62,879 bases of DNA from Bacillus sp. FJAT-27245. Its GTDB lineage: Bacteria > Bacillota > Bacilli > Bacillales > Cytobacillaceae. Under the pieces are notes generated by a model. It did not search any database and had not been told where the DNA came from. It saw only the letters and a list, made by a program, of their open reading frames with translations. Within the stretch, counting starts at the first letter, position 1. Each line of letters starts with the position of its first letter. Location of the stretch: assembly GCF_001273955.1 (NCBI RefSeq), contig NZ_LIGI01000001.1, positions 3,184,296 through 3,247,174 of the forward strand. The letters are read 5' to 3'. This document shows, piece after piece, positions 16,576 to 25,159 of this stretch. The position numbers and the translations under genes were made by a program.

Positions 16576-17349
16576 TTATTCATTGAGAAAATGATATTTT
16601 TCATAGGCATGGATGAATTTATTTTCGGCGAGGAGCGGGACAGTTGAAAAAGCGTTAAGCCGGCTGCAATGGCTGACATCCGCTTCAAAACCCTTTGTGC
16701 GCAGCTCCCTTCCGCTCCCGCAGTCCCAAATAACCTCACTTAATCTGTCCTTTGCTGATTGAAATGCGCCAATGCAGACTTCTGCTTCTGGTGATTTCTC
16801 CCCGTCAAGAAGTGACAGGATTGCCCCGGCGCCGAGATAATCCTCGACTGAAGGCCGGAGGGTGTCTTCGTTTTCTTCAGGCTCGTTCCACTGCTCTCCG
16901 CAAGGCACGATGGTAATATCGGCTTTGATTTGCTCCCTGATTTTATTGGCGGCTTTTGCTGCAGCATCAGCGTTTAGGAGTGAGCCAATTAGCAAAGCCG
17001 GCACCTTATCTGCAATCCAGGTGCAGAATGCCCCATTTAACGAAGTCAGCACGAATTTTTTCCCTTCATGTGAGGAATTAAAGGAAACCGGTGACAGTGT
17101 CGCTTTTCCAAGCTTCGCCGCTTCAGACCTGCCAAGTATGTACTCCCCGCCAATTTCCGCCGCATATGCCTGTCCATTGAGATGCGGAGGGTACGGGTAA
17201 ATTTCGCACCCGGCATGCAATGCGGTTGCAACTGTTGATGAGAAGCTGAGGACATCGACAATGATGACGATATCACCGCGCCCCGCCGCTTCCCTGGCTC
17301 CCCTTCTCCCCCATTCCACCCTGACCGGATATGGTTCCTGGTCAAACAT
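16576..17349 (-). CDS. comB: 2-phosphosulfolactate phosphatase family protein
   Basis: A 257-residue protein of the ComB (YitC) family, which removes phosphate from 2-phosphosulfolactate, a step to sulfolactate, a spore-core solute in Bacillus and coenzyme M precursor in archaea. Recognisable blocks: VVDVLSFSSTVATAL near the N-terminus, LTSLNGA and VPCGEQW in the middle, then SVEDYLGAGAIL. The ATG at 17349 has AAAGGAAG upstream. The synthase partner (ComA/YitD) is not next to it. Confidence 0.82.
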   Translation of the reverse strand: MFDQEPYPVRVEWGRRGAREAAGRGDIVIIVDVLSFSSTVATALHAGCEIYPYPPHLNGQAYAAEIGGEYILGRSEAAKLGKATLSPVSFNSSHEGKKFVLTSLNGAFCTWIADKVPALLIGSLLNADAAAKAANKIREQIKADITIVPCGEQWNEPEENEDTLRPSVEDYLGAGAILSLLDGEKSPEAEVCIGAFQSAKDRLSEVIWDCGSGRELRTKGFEADVSHCSRLNAFSTVPLLAENKFIHAYEKYHFLNE

Positions 17350-17517
17350 AATCGCACTTCCTTTCATTTATTCCCTGTTCCATTTCGCCAATGCTTTTTG
17401 AATGCAACAGAAGATACGTCCCCCGCCTCATTTTTCCACGTATTGGGATTGAAGATACTATTAATTTAAAATAGAATAATAGAAATAGATAGCAAATATA
17501 GGAGAATTTTTGAACGG

Positions 17518-19215
17518 GTGGGGGAGAATTTGTACGAATTAAAATTGCGGTCGATTATGAGAATGGTTAAGAGTGACAATCCGCAAAAGAGGTATGAGGG
17601 GCTCGACAAGCTTTATGAATACAGGCAGATGGAGAATCTTGAAGTACAGGTAGATGTACTGCGTGACATGATTATCACAGCAGCGGGGACATTCCCGGAG
17701 CCGGTTGATAAGTGGGACAACCCTTCCTATTACTTGACGGATTTTGTCTGCAATTTTTCAATCGAGGAGGTCGTTGTCTGCCTGACCAAGCATTTTGACG
17801 GGCTGAGCCTTGCCGCGAAAGAAAGGGCAATTGAATACTTGCTCGGCACCGAAGACGAGGAAGTGTTCAACTTTCTCGAAGAAAAGATCGTTAGGCTCAT
17901 AAATGGAACAGAGGCCTTCATGATTCCGGTTGGCGAAATTTCTACTTTTCCTGTCTTGGCAAGGGATATCCTTGACAGAACACTTGATAAGCTCGATTCG
18001 GAGCATTATAAATTCATGCTGTACGATTTGCTGCTTTCCGTCAATGCTGCGGATGTGGATAAAGGCTTCAAAAAACACACTGTCCTTCCCCTCCTGCTTG
18101 AAGATTACCGGTCTGCAAAAGAGCTTTACATAAATTTCGACAAGGATTACTCGGTGAAGTTCGTGTATACAGCCTGGAAGGACAATTATTTTTACATAAG
18201 GAGCCGAATGAGGCTTTTCATCAAACTGATGAATTATTATTTCTCCGCGGAGTCCGAAAAGGAGCTTCTTGAAGCATTGACCTTTCGTGACCCGTTCATT
18301 AAAACAGAAGCGATGCTTGTTTGCCTCGCCAAAAATCTTCCGGTCGATAAATCCATTATTGCCGAGTGTGCGAAAAATATCGAAAGTGCGGAAATGGCGT
18401 ATTGGGAGCTTAAGGAATTGGACCTGGAGCATCTGTACCCGATTAAGGAAGGAAAACAGCCGCATTTGGCGAAAACAAGGCTGTTTACGACCATTGTCAA
18501 CCTTCCCGAGGATGAAGATGGCGTGGCACATTTTCCGGAAAAGATAAGAATCATCGACAAGCTGGAAACGGAGAATTACTATGGCCAGCCTATCCGGTTT
18601 TATTTGATGGGATTTTCCGAACTCGACAGGGAGTTTGTCGGCTGGGCAGGCGCCTACGCGCTTGAGGATGGCGATGATACGGCCCATCTTTGGGATGGCA
18701 CATATACAGACTTTGAAGATTTGGATTCCTTGACGATTGAAGGGCACAAGGAAGCATTTTTCAAAAGGCGTGAAGAGGTGCAGTCCGAAGTCGAAAACAG
18801 TATCTTTTACGAAAGCAAACCGGGGGTCAGCAAAGGCATGTGGTTTTTCTACGGGCTTTTGATCATGCACTGGATCCGGAACGCGCTCAATGGATTCCAG
18901 GGCCCATTGTGGCCATCGCTCTTGTTCACGCTTGCCGGCGTTGCCCTGACCATATCCGAGCTGAAAAGAAATAAAACAAAAAGCATTTCAATCGTCGGGC
19001 ATGAGCTCATCCTCCAGGATGGGAAGAAACGCGAGGGCATTCTGCTCCATGAAATCAAGCGGGTCGAATATACGAAAAGGCACGTTCTTGTTTATGGACA
19101 GGAAGGCAAACCTGCGATGAAATTCCCGCTTTCCTGGGTCCGCTATGAAGTGTTTTACTACCGCTTGAAGGAACTTACCGGGCATTTGAAACAGGCGCCC
19201 TTTATCAAGCCATAG
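17518..19215 (+). CDS. Large protein with helical-repeat N-terminus and C-terminal membrane anchor, unknown function
   Basis: A 565-residue protein I do not recognise. Residues 1-320 are rich in short amphipathic helices and resemble HEAT-like repeats. A middle region (about 340-430) contains acidic strings such as EDGDDTAHLWDGTYTDFEDLD. Two hydrophobic helices follow (about 440-458 and 464-483), then an 80-residue basic C-terminal domain (GHELILQDGKKREGILLHEI onward) that looks like a small beta domain, perhaps PH-like. The start is uncertain: GTG at 17518 has a site (AGGAG) that is rather far upstream. It is monocistronic with a good terminator. Confidence 0.7.
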   Translation: MGENLYELKLRSIMRMVKSDNPQKRYEGLDKLYEYRQMENLEVQVDVLRDMIITAAGTFPEPVDKWDNPSYYLTDFVCNFSIEEVVVCLTKHFDGLSLAAKERAIEYLLGTEDEEVFNFLEEKIVRLINGTEAFMIPVGEISTFPVLARDILDRTLDKLDSEHYKFMLYDLLLSVNAADVDKGFKKHTVLPLLLEDYRSAKELYINFDKDYSVKFVYTAWKDNYFYIRSRMRLFIKLMNYYFSAESEKELLEALTFRDPFIKTEAMLVCLAKNLPVDKSIIAECAKNIESAEMAYWELKELDLEHLYPIKEGKQPHLAKTRLFTTIVNLPEDEDGVAHFPEKIRIIDKLETENYYGQPIRFYLMGFSELDREFVGWAGAYALEDGDDTAHLWDGTYTDFEDLDSLTIEGHKEAFFKRREEVQSEVENSIFYESKPGVSKGMWFFYGLLIMHWIRNALNGFQGPLWPSLLFTLAGVALTISELKRNKTKSISIVGHELILQDGKKREGILLHEIKRVEYTKRHVLVYGQEGKPAMKFPLSWVRYEVFYYRLKELTGHLKQAPFIKP

Positions 19216-19221
19216 CCAACA

Positions 19222-19262
19222 TCCGCCGGAGGACGACCGGCGGATATTCTTTTCCCCTTTTT
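19222..19262 (+). terminator. Terminator of the 565-residue protein gene
   Basis: The stem TCCGCCGG/CCGGCGGA is followed by TATTCTTTTCCCCTTTTTT. Confidence 0.85.
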
Positions 19263-19345
19263 TCGGAAAAAAGAACATGGTACTCTGTTAGTATCGAGAA
19301 TATCGATTTAGAAAAATCGGTTTTATACATAAAGGAGGCCGGGAC

Positions 19346-20233
19346 TTGGATTTCCATCAACTGTTTGTTTTTACAAAAGTAGTTGAACATAAAAGCTTTT
19401 CGAAAGCGGCGGAAGAAATTTTCCTAAGCCAATCAACCGTCTCTTCCCATATCCAGTCGCTTGAAAAGATGCTGGATGTAAAGCTGTTCGACAGGGTCGG
19501 GCGGGAAAACATCCTGACGCCACATGGGGAACGCCTGTACAAATGGGCACAAAAGCTCCTTCTTTTAAAAGACGAAGCACTCTTGGATTTGAATCGTGGA
19601 ATGGCTGAATTTCGCGGCACCATCCGAATGGCGGCAAGCTCCGTGCCTGGCCAATTTCTCGTCCCGAAAATGATCAAGGAATTCCGCGCTGAATACCCGG
19701 CAGCGACCTTTAATATTTCGGAATATCCTTCAAGGGCCGTAGCGGACAAAGTTCTCGGTGGATCAGTGGATGTCGGTTTGCTCGGGGAAAAATATGAGAA
19801 CGAAAAATTGCGGTATCTCCCTTTATTAAAAGAGAAACTTGTCCTCGTGACTCCGGCTGACGTTACGTTTTCCGGCCCGGTGAAGATTGAAGAGATAAAA
19901 AGCCAGCCATTTGTGATGCGGCATTCCGACTCAGGGACGAACTCGATGCTGGAACGTTTTTTAAAAAAGGCAGGTATACCGAAAGAACAATTGACGATCA
20001 TTGCGTATACCGATTCCGGGCAGAGCCTCATCCAGTTTGTCAGGCAAGGGATTGGATTCGCAATCATGTCGGAAATAGCGGCGCGTGACTATGCTGGCCA
20101 CAGCATGGTCAATATGTATGAAATTGAAGGTTTTCAAGATGAACGCTATTTCTATCTTGTTTACAACGTAAGCAAAACCTTGCCGCTTATCTCAAAGCTT
20201 TTTGTCGGCTATGCCGAAAGTTGGCAGGACTAA
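19346..20233 (+). CDS. LysR family transcriptional regulator
   Basis: A 295-residue regulator. Residues 1-60 form the winged HTH (FTKVVEHKSFSKAAEEIFLSQSTVSSHIQSLE); residues 90-290 form the periplasmic-binding-like effector domain with GSVDVGLLGE and IKSQPFVMRHSDSGTN. The pattern is close to the CysL/selenium-associated LysR subgroup, but the effector is unknown. Start is TTG at 19346 with AAAGGAGG 8 nt upstream. The next gene, a GNAT protein, follows in the same direction. Confidence 0.87.
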   Translation: MDFHQLFVFTKVVEHKSFSKAAEEIFLSQSTVSSHIQSLEKMLDVKLFDRVGRENILTPHGERLYKWAQKLLLLKDEALLDLNRGMAEFRGTIRMAASSVPGQFLVPKMIKEFRAEYPAATFNISEYPSRAVADKVLGGSVDVGLLGEKYENEKLRYLPLLKEKLVLVTPADVTFSGPVKIEEIKSQPFVMRHSDSGTNSMLERFLKKAGIPKEQLTIIAYTDSGQSLIQFVRQGIGFAIMSEIAARDYAGHSMVNMYEIEGFQDERYFYLVYNVSKTLPLISKLFVGYAESWQD

Positions 20234-20289
20234 TCAGCAGCGACAGCGAATAATGATAAGTGTTTTTTCAAAAGGCAAGGGGGATTGTG

Positions 20290-21114
20290 ATGCTGACAGA
20301 CAAACAAATGAAAGAGATTAAAGAATTGCAGGCCGTTTGTGAGCGGGATGGCGGGTTCGAGCTGAAACTGAATTGGGATATGCTCGAAGCTAGAAAAGAA
20401 GGCAGGCCGGATGATTTTTTCCATTATGAACACAATCAGCTTGTTGGATTCGTCGGCCTATACGGGTTCGGCAACAAAGTTGAATTGTGCGGAATGGTTC
20501 ATCCGGGCTGGCGCAGAAAAGGAATTTTTACCAGGCTGTTGAAAGAAGCGATTGATGAAGCGAAAAACCGTGGCACAAGGCAGATTCTCCTGAATGCGCC
20601 GGCAGCCTCCGAGTCGGCGAAGTGCTTTCTCGAAACTGTTCCAAACCGCTACTATGTGACTGAATACCAGATGAAATGGGACGGAACCGCACCTCCTCCA
20701 AATGAAGGCGTTACAATAAGGCATTCAACCGAGCGAGACAATCCTCTCGAAATTCGCCTGGAAGTAGAGTGCTTCGGGTTTCATGAACAGGAAGCAGCTG
20801 CGTATCATCTCGAATTGAAGGATAGCAGCAATGAGAATTTCTATATCGTCGAAGCGAATGGGGAGCCTGTCGGTAAAATGCGTGTTGACCACCCGAATGG
20901 TGAAGCGTGGATTTACGGCTTTGCAATTTTGCCGGAATACCAGGGAAAAGGGATTGGAAGAAAGGCGCTTTCGTGGATTATCGCTGAAGAAGACAAGGTA
21001 GGCCGGCCGCTGTTTTTGGAAGTAGAAGCGAAAAATGCCCATGCACTGAGGCTCTATGAATCGTGCGGATTCAAATCTTACCACGCTCAGGATTATTATG
21101 AATATGTATTGTAA
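20290..21114 (+). CDS. Double-domain GNAT N-acetyltransferase
   Basis: A 274-residue protein with two tandem GNAT folds. The first (about 10-130) has GMVHPGWRRKGIFTRLL; the second (about 145-270) has the full acetyl-CoA motif AILPEYQGKGIGRKAL and the C-terminal VEAKNAHALRLYESCGF. The acceptor is unknown. ATG at 20290 with AAGGGGG upstream is preferred over an earlier in-frame ATG. It starts 57 nt after the LysR gene and may be co-transcribed with it. Confidence 0.85.
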   Translation: MLTDKQMKEIKELQAVCERDGGFELKLNWDMLEARKEGRPDDFFHYEHNQLVGFVGLYGFGNKVELCGMVHPGWRRKGIFTRLLKEAIDEAKNRGTRQILLNAPAASESAKCFLETVPNRYYVTEYQMKWDGTAPPPNEGVTIRHSTERDNPLEIRLEVECFGFHEQEAAAYHLELKDSSNENFYIVEANGEPVGKMRVDHPNGEAWIYGFAILPEYQGKGIGRKALSWIIAEEDKVGRPLFLEVEAKNAHALRLYESCGFKSYHAQDYYEYVL

Positions 21115-21117
21115 TAG

Positions 21118-21150
21118 GAAAGGCGACCTTTACCAGGCCGCCTTTTTATG
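21118..21150 (+). terminator. Terminator between the GNAT and trmO genes
   Basis: AAAGGCGACC...GGCCGCCTTTTT forms a stem with a T run; the genes on both sides converge. Confidence 0.75.
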
Positions 21151-21610
21151 ATTTTTTCCAATAATCCTCCATTAGCTCGGATGCCCAGCGAGGCTGCCTG
21201 ATTTCTTCTGTCGGCAAAAATTCCTTCATGACAGGCTTAATATCGATGACCGGCGTGCCGTCAATGGCATCCAGTCCGGCCACCACCAGCTTGTTTCCTT
21301 CCCTTTTCAGGAGGCGGACAATTGTTGCGCCAATCCTGTTCGGCCGATTCTTGCCGCGCTGCGCGAAAATCCCGGTTACAGGCCAATCCGGATTGTTTCG
21401 CGGCCTTCTTGCACAGTATTCGATTTTATCCTCGGGGAGGAGATGGAACAGGAATAAAATCTCCAGATGGGAAAATCCTTCGATCCCCTCCAGGCATTTG
21501 CCGTCCAGAATTTCGTTCATTTCAATTTCCGAAATGACATCCCCCCAATAATCGTCCTTTGCTTCTTTGCGATTGTTGCAAACCCTGCCCACTGGCTTGA
21601 CTGTAAACAT
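21146..21610 (-). CDS. trmO: tRNA (N6-threonylcarbamoyladenosine37-N6)-methyltransferase TrmO family
   Basis: A 154-residue protein of the YaeB/TrmO beta-barrel family. The family fingerprints are FSHLEILFLFHLL, the SAM-loop region GIFAQRGKNRPNRIGATIVRLL and LDAIDGTPVIDIKP. In Escherichia coli TrmO adds a methyl group to t6A37 of tRNA-Thr. It is shorter than E. coli TrmO because the C-terminal extension is missing, as is common in Firmicutes. Monocistronic. Confidence 0.83.
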   Translation of the reverse strand: MFTVKPVGRVCNNRKEAKDDYWGDVISEIEMNEILDGKCLEGIEGFSHLEILFLFHLLPEDKIEYCARRPRNNPDWPVTGIFAQRGKNRPNRIGATIVRLLKREGNKLVVAGLDAIDGTPVIDIKPVMKEFLPTEEIRQPRWASELMEDYWKKS

Positions 21611-21682
21611 GCCTTCTCCTCCATTCGCATTTTTTAAAATAAAGTTTAACCAAATCTTTAGTGCTAAAAAACAGCTGGCTGC

Positions 21683-22294
21683 CTATTTGGCGCGTATTTT
21701 TTTCATTCCAAAAAGTATAATGGCGCCGGCAAGCACAAATAAAGCAATTGGGACCAAATACCGCTTCAAGCCAGGGGTATCTTTTAAATCCCGCTCCGAA
21801 GCAGATTTGGTGGAAAACCCACTCTCCACATTTGATGCGGCCTTTTCATGCTCTTTTACATACTTCTCAAAAAACAGTCGTCTATCTTGATCCTCAATAT
21901 GAACTTTTCCATTTTTCAATTGGATCATTCCATTAGGCCCGCCAACTGGAACCATAAACTCGTCTCCCGCATTCTCGAGGAAAAGCAGGAATGTTCCACC
22001 CTGCTGCTGAAATTCCTTGACCCATCCAAAATCATACATATCCAGGCCAACCTTTAATGGTGTAGCAATGTTCGGGCCTTTATAAATCTCTTGTACATCA
22101 AAATCATACCCTTGAAAAATTTGGTGCTCCCCTTTAACCGGTTCGCTTGAAAAATCATATTTGCCAACAACAACACTTTCCGCCCTGCTAACTACTTCTT
22201 CCGGCTTGAGCATTACCCAGCTTGTTGCGTTAACCGCAAGTCCAAACCCAAAGACAAAAATGAATAAGAGGAAAACCATCCTACATTTCGGCAT
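21683..22294 (-). CDS. Secreted/membrane-anchored protein, unknown function
   Basis: A 203-residue protein with an N-terminal signal sequence (FLLFIFVFGFGLAVNA, about residues 7-23), an exposed beta-rich region and a C-terminal membrane helix (about 182-198) ending in KKIRAK. It thus looks anchored on the outer face of the membrane. The pattern VVGKYDFSS...GYDFDVQEIYKG...FLLFLENAG recurs in Bacillus hypothetical proteins without known role. ATG preceded by AAAGGTGGGG. Confidence 0.7.
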   Translation of the reverse strand: MPKCRMVFLLFIFVFGFGLAVNATSWVMLKPEEVVSRAESVVVGKYDFSSEPVKGEHQIFQGYDFDVQEIYKGPNIATPLKVGLDMYDFGWVKEFQQQGGTFLLFLENAGDEFMVPVGGPNGMIQLKNGKVHIEDQDRRLFFEKYVKEHEKAASNVESGFSTKSASERDLKDTPGLKRYLVPIALFVLAGAIILFGMKKIRAK

Positions 22295-22458
22295 CGCTTG
22301 ACCCCACCTTTCAATCGGCGCTTTATTCCATTTTATTACTCTTTCCCCGATTTGGAAAAGCTTTTAGCGACAATGAAATTTTTCTTGATTAGGAGATATT
22401 TCCTCTTTAAAACTCACTATTATTATGGTATATTATTTATGCTGTTTTTCTTAAATAC

Positions 22459-22542
22459 GCGGGTGTGGCGGAATCGGCAGACGCGCTAGATTCAGGTTCT
22501 AGTGGGGGCAACCCCGTGGAGGTTCAAGTCCTCTCATCCGCA
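22459..22542 (+). tRNA. tRNA-Leu (anticodon CAG)
   Basis: An 84-nt class II tRNA. The acceptor GCGGGTG/CATCCGC, the anticodon loop TTCAGGT giving CAG, and a long variable arm (GTGGGGGCAACCCCGTG) identify leucine. The discriminator is A; CCA is not encoded. A TATATT box with a TGG extension lies just upstream. Confidence 0.93.
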
Positions 22543-22571
22543 TTTTTTCCTCTTTAAAAATTTGGTGGCAT

Positions 22572-22604
22572 AGGTCGCAGGTTTAAATCCTGTCTCCCCG
22601 GCCA
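22572..22604 (+). pseudogene. tRNA remnant (3' half, tRNA-Pro-like)
   Basis: AGGTCGCAGG, a T-loop TTTAAAT, CCTGT and CTCCCCGGCCA form the T arm, 3' acceptor strand and CCA of a tRNA. There is no D arm, anticodon arm or 5' acceptor strand upstream. The sequence closely resembles the 3' end of Bacillus tRNA-Pro. The T-loop has a T where the conserved C56-type base is expected. Confidence 0.6.
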
Positions 22605-22620
22605 TGAAAAATTTCTGCCT

Positions 22621-22694
22621 GCGGGTGTAGTTTAATGGCAGAACTCCAGCTTCCCAAGCTGACAGCGGGGGTTCGATTCCCCTCACCCGCTCCA
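22621..22694 (+). tRNA. tRNA-Gly (anticodon CCC)
   Basis: A 74-nt cloverleaf including an encoded CCA. The acceptor is GCGGGTG/CACCCGC with discriminator T; the anticodon loop TTCCCAA gives CCC (22653-22655); the T loop is standard TTCGATT. Confidence 0.93.
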
Positions 22695-22704
22695 ACAACT
22701 TTAT

Positions 22705-22792
22705 GGAGAAGTACCCAAGTGGTTCAAGGGGGCGCACTCGAAATGCGCTAGGGCGGGCGACCGTCGCGTGAGTTCGAATCTCATCTTCTCCT
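22705..22792 (+). tRNA. tRNA-Ser (anticodon CGA)
   Basis: An 88-nt class II tRNA. The acceptor GGAGAAG/CTTCTCC, the anticodon stem GCGCA/TGCGC around CTCGAAA (CGA) and the long variable arm (GGGCGGGCGACCGTCGC) identify serine. The discriminator is T rather than the usual G, and CCA is not encoded. Confidence 0.9.
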
Positions 22793-22798
22793 CTAACC

Positions 22799-22829
22799 GG
22801 CGCCTGTTTTTGCAGGTGCCTTTTTTTTT
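22799..22829 (+). terminator. Terminator of the tRNA cluster
   Basis: GGCGCCTG pairs with CAGGTGCC and is followed by nine T residues. Confidence 0.92.
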
Positions 22830-22832
22830 ACC

Positions 22833-22870
22833 CAAAAACAGGACTGACTCTTTGGCCAGTCCTGTTTTTT
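22833..22870 (-). terminator. Terminator of dps
   Basis: AAAACAGGACTG/CAGTCCTGTTTT with A and T tracts on either side. It stops leftward transcription from dps and could also act as a second stop for the tRNA transcript. Confidence 0.85.
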
Positions 22871-22879
22871 ATTAATTGC

Positions 22880-23320
22880 TTATTTCCCAAGGAAAGAGTT
22901 CAGCATCCACACATGTTTTTCAAGGCTTGCATGGATGGCCAGCAGCATGTCGCCGGTTGTTTCGTCCCCTGTTTCTGACGCAAGCTCCATTCCTTCCTTC
23001 AATTCGCCGATCAATGTAGTAAAATCGTTCACAATTGAGCCGACCATTTCGTTTGCGCTTTCCCCTCCATCCGCTTCCTTGACGGATGCCAGTTCAAGGC
23101 AATCCTTCATTGTCGCAACAGGTTTATCTCCCAAAGCAAGCAGCCGCTCGGCAAGCTCATCAATATGCGTTGCGGCTTCGTTATAAAGCTCCTCGAATTT
23201 TGCATGGAGCGTGAAAAATTCCGGTCCGGTTACGTACCAGTGGTAATTGTGAAGCTTGATGAACAGGACACTCCAGTTGGCTACCTGTTTATTTACGATG
23301 TTTGTTAACTCTTTACTCAT
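22880..23320 (-). CDS. dps: Dps family DNA-binding ferritin
   Basis: A 146-residue Dps/MrgA-type protein. Dps dodecamers oxidise and store iron and coat DNA under oxidative or starvation stress. The inter-subunit ferroxidase ligands are visible in [20 protein letters not shown] and [21 protein letters not shown] (His, Asp and Glu positions conserved). ATG at 23320 with GGGAGG upstream. No PerR box is evident in the 5' region, unlike katA further on. Confidence 0.92.
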   Translation of the reverse strand: MSKELTNIVNKQVANWSVLFIKLHNYHWYVTGPEFFTLHAKFEELYNEAATHIDELAERLLALGDKPVATMKDCLELASVKEADGGESANEMVGSIVNDFTTLIGELKEGMELASETGDETTGDMLLAIHASLEKHVWMLNSFLGK

Positions 23321-23488
23321 GATTGTTCCTCCCTGCTTTATTATTCCCACTTGCCCGCATGTTCGGCTTGTTTAGGCAAAACGCAGCGGACAAAGCCCAT
23401 TTCAGTTTACCCTCCTTCCACACTTTCAATCCTAACAAGGACAAATCATCCAGTCCTTTAGTGATTTTTTAAAAGTGAAAAAATTCAT

Positions 23489-23518
23489 TTGACAAAACAT
23501 GTAGTCCCTTTATATAAT
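23489..23518 (+). promoter_or_regulatory. Promoter of the YceI-like gene
   Basis: TTGACA (23489-23494), an 18-nt spacer and TATAAT (23513-23518), about 70 nt upstream of the ATG. The leader downstream contains TTATCTCAAATT, which resembles half of an MhqR-type operator; this is only a weak match. Confidence 0.75.
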
Positions 23519-23586
23519 AAGTTTTGAAATTAGTTATCTCAAATTAAAAATACTTTAAACCAATACACTTTTAGGAGGAAAATAAA

Positions 23587-24120
23587 ATGGCAAAAACAAA
23601 ATGGGCAATTGATCCGGTTCACAGTGGCGTTGACTTTTCTGTAAGGCATATGATGATTGCAAATGTGAAAGGCAGCTTCCAAACGTTTGATGCTTCCATC
23701 GAAGCAGATCCAAACGATCTGACAAATGCGGATATTTCTTTCACAATTGATGCGGCAAGCATTGACACGAGGAATGAAGACCGTGACAACCACCTTCGTT
23801 CCGCTGATTTCTTCGATGTGGAAAACTCTCCGAAAATCACCTTTATATCCACAAACATCGTGAAAACGGATGAAGGCGAATACGATGTGACAGGCGACCT
23901 TACAATCCGTGGGGTGACACGCCCTGAAACTTTCGCAGTTGTTTACGAGGGTTCCGGAAAAGATCCATGGGGCAACGAAAAAGTCGGTTTCAGCGGTTCC
24001 GGAAGCATTAACCGCTCTGACTATGGCCTTACCTGGAATGCCGCACTTGAAACTGGCGGCGTGCTAGTTGGCGATAAAATTAAAATCACATTTGAAATCC
24101 AGGCTTCAAAAGCAGAATAA
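23587..24120 (+). CDS. YceI family protein
   Basis: A 177-residue protein consisting of one YceI lipocalin-like beta-barrel. It starts with the typical WAIDPVHSGVDFSVRHMMIANVKGSF and carries HLRSADFFDVENSPKITF, TGDLTIRGVTRP and the C-terminal DYGLTWNAALETGGVLVGD block. YceI proteins bind long isoprenoid lipids; there is no signal peptide, so this one is cytosolic. It has TAGGAGG before the ATG and its own promoter and terminator. Confidence 0.9.
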   Translation: MAKTKWAIDPVHSGVDFSVRHMMIANVKGSFQTFDASIEADPNDLTNADISFTIDAASIDTRNEDRDNHLRSADFFDVENSPKITFISTNIVKTDEGEYDVTGDLTIRGVTRPETFAVVYEGSGKDPWGNEKVGFSGSGSINRSDYGLTWNAALETGGVLVGDKIKITFEIQASKAE

Positions 24121-24126
24121 CGCAGG

Positions 24127-24156
24127 CGCACGGGCAGATGTCCGTGCGTTTTTTTA
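24127..24156 (+). terminator. Terminator of the YceI-like gene
   Basis: CGCACGG/CCGTGCG with an 8-nt loop and a run of T residues. Confidence 0.85.
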
Positions 24157-24295
24157 TGTTCGCTTTCTGGGCCTTTAAGCCCATTTTGAAGTACATACAG
24201 TGGATTATTCTTTAAATTTTGCTAAACTTTAGAGTATGAGTATTAACAGAGATATAGAGCAAAATGATTAGGGAGTTCGGTTGGAGGATTGTCTT

Positions 24296-25102
24296 ATGAA
24301 AAAAATGATTGGTTACGGAATCGTGGCGATCTTCATCGTATCGCTGGCGGGATATTTTTATCTTCCGGACCAAGAGAAGGCTTCAATTTTTTCAAAAACA
24401 GAGAAAGCATTATCTTTTTTTAAAAAAGAAACTGCCATACGGACAAATGTGGATGCTACGAAAGTGCGGCGAAAATTTAACAAAAAGGAAATTCCCGAAC
24501 AGCCAAAGCCAGTTGAAAAAATCAACCTGGATGTGCCGCTGTTAAACCAAATGACCGCCCCAAGGCTGTACAATGGGTGCGAGGTGACCAGTCTTGCGAT
24601 GATCCTGGATTATAAAGGAATCGATGTTTCGAAAGGCGATTTGGCGAAAAAGGTGAAACGGGTTCCTTTCCGATATGAAAACGGGCAATACGGGAATCCT
24701 TATGCAGGTTTTGTCGGCAATATGGAGGTCGGACCCGGCCTTGGAGTGTACCATGGCCCGATTTTCGAACTGGCCAGGGAGTATGCCGGTACGCGGGCTG
24801 AAGACCTAACCGGAAAACCGTTCGATACGGTAATTGAAAAGCTTGCCGGTGGCTCGCCTGTCTGGGTCATTATCAATACGCTTTACGCACCCCTTGATGA
24901 AGCTAATTTTCAAACATGGGATACTCCCGAAGGCCAGGTAAAGATTACGTTTAAAATGCACAGTGTCGCGTTGACGGGTTTTGACGAGAACTATATTTAC
25001 TTCAATGATCCTTACGGCACGAAGGACAGGAAGGCTGACAGGAGCAAGTTTAAAGAGGCTTGGGAACAACTGGGGAGCCAGGCAGTCGTGATTAATGATT
25101 AA
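24296..25102 (+). CDS. Membrane-anchored C39-like peptidase
   Basis: A 268-residue protein with an N-terminal membrane helix (about 5-23), a basic linker and a papain-like C39_2 domain (about 77-265). The putative catalytic cysteine is C95 in LYNGCEVTSLAMIL; the histidine lies in KMHSVALTGFD; an Asp/Asn follows in YFNDPYG. Such proteins (YvpB-like) face outward and may process peptides or wall components; the substrate is unknown. ATG at 24296 with TTGGAGG 8 nt upstream. Followed by a terminator. Confidence 0.8.
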   Translation: MKKMIGYGIVAIFIVSLAGYFYLPDQEKASIFSKTEKALSFFKKETAIRTNVDATKVRRKFNKKEIPEQPKPVEKINLDVPLLNQMTAPRLYNGCEVTSLAMILDYKGIDVSKGDLAKKVKRVPFRYENGQYGNPYAGFVGNMEVGPGLGVYHGPIFELAREYAGTRAEDLTGKPFDTVIEKLAGGSPVWVIINTLYAPLDEANFQTWDTPEGQVKITFKMHSVALTGFDENYIYFNDPYGTKDRKADRSKFKEAWEQLGSQAVVIND

Positions 25103-25127
25103 AGATAAAAGTAGATGTTTTAAGACT

Positions 25128-25159
25128 AAACAGCTGGCTATAAGGCCTGCTGTTTTTTT
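25128..25159 (+). terminator. Terminator of the C39 peptidase gene
   Basis: AACAGCTGGC/GCCTGCTGTT with one internal mismatch, followed by seven T residues. Confidence 0.75.

Noticed and set aside
22534-22737. Open frame on the minus strand across the tRNA cluster
   Set aside because: It is the antisense reading of tRNA-Gly, the tRNA remnant and tRNA-Ser. Such frames are a known annotation artefact.
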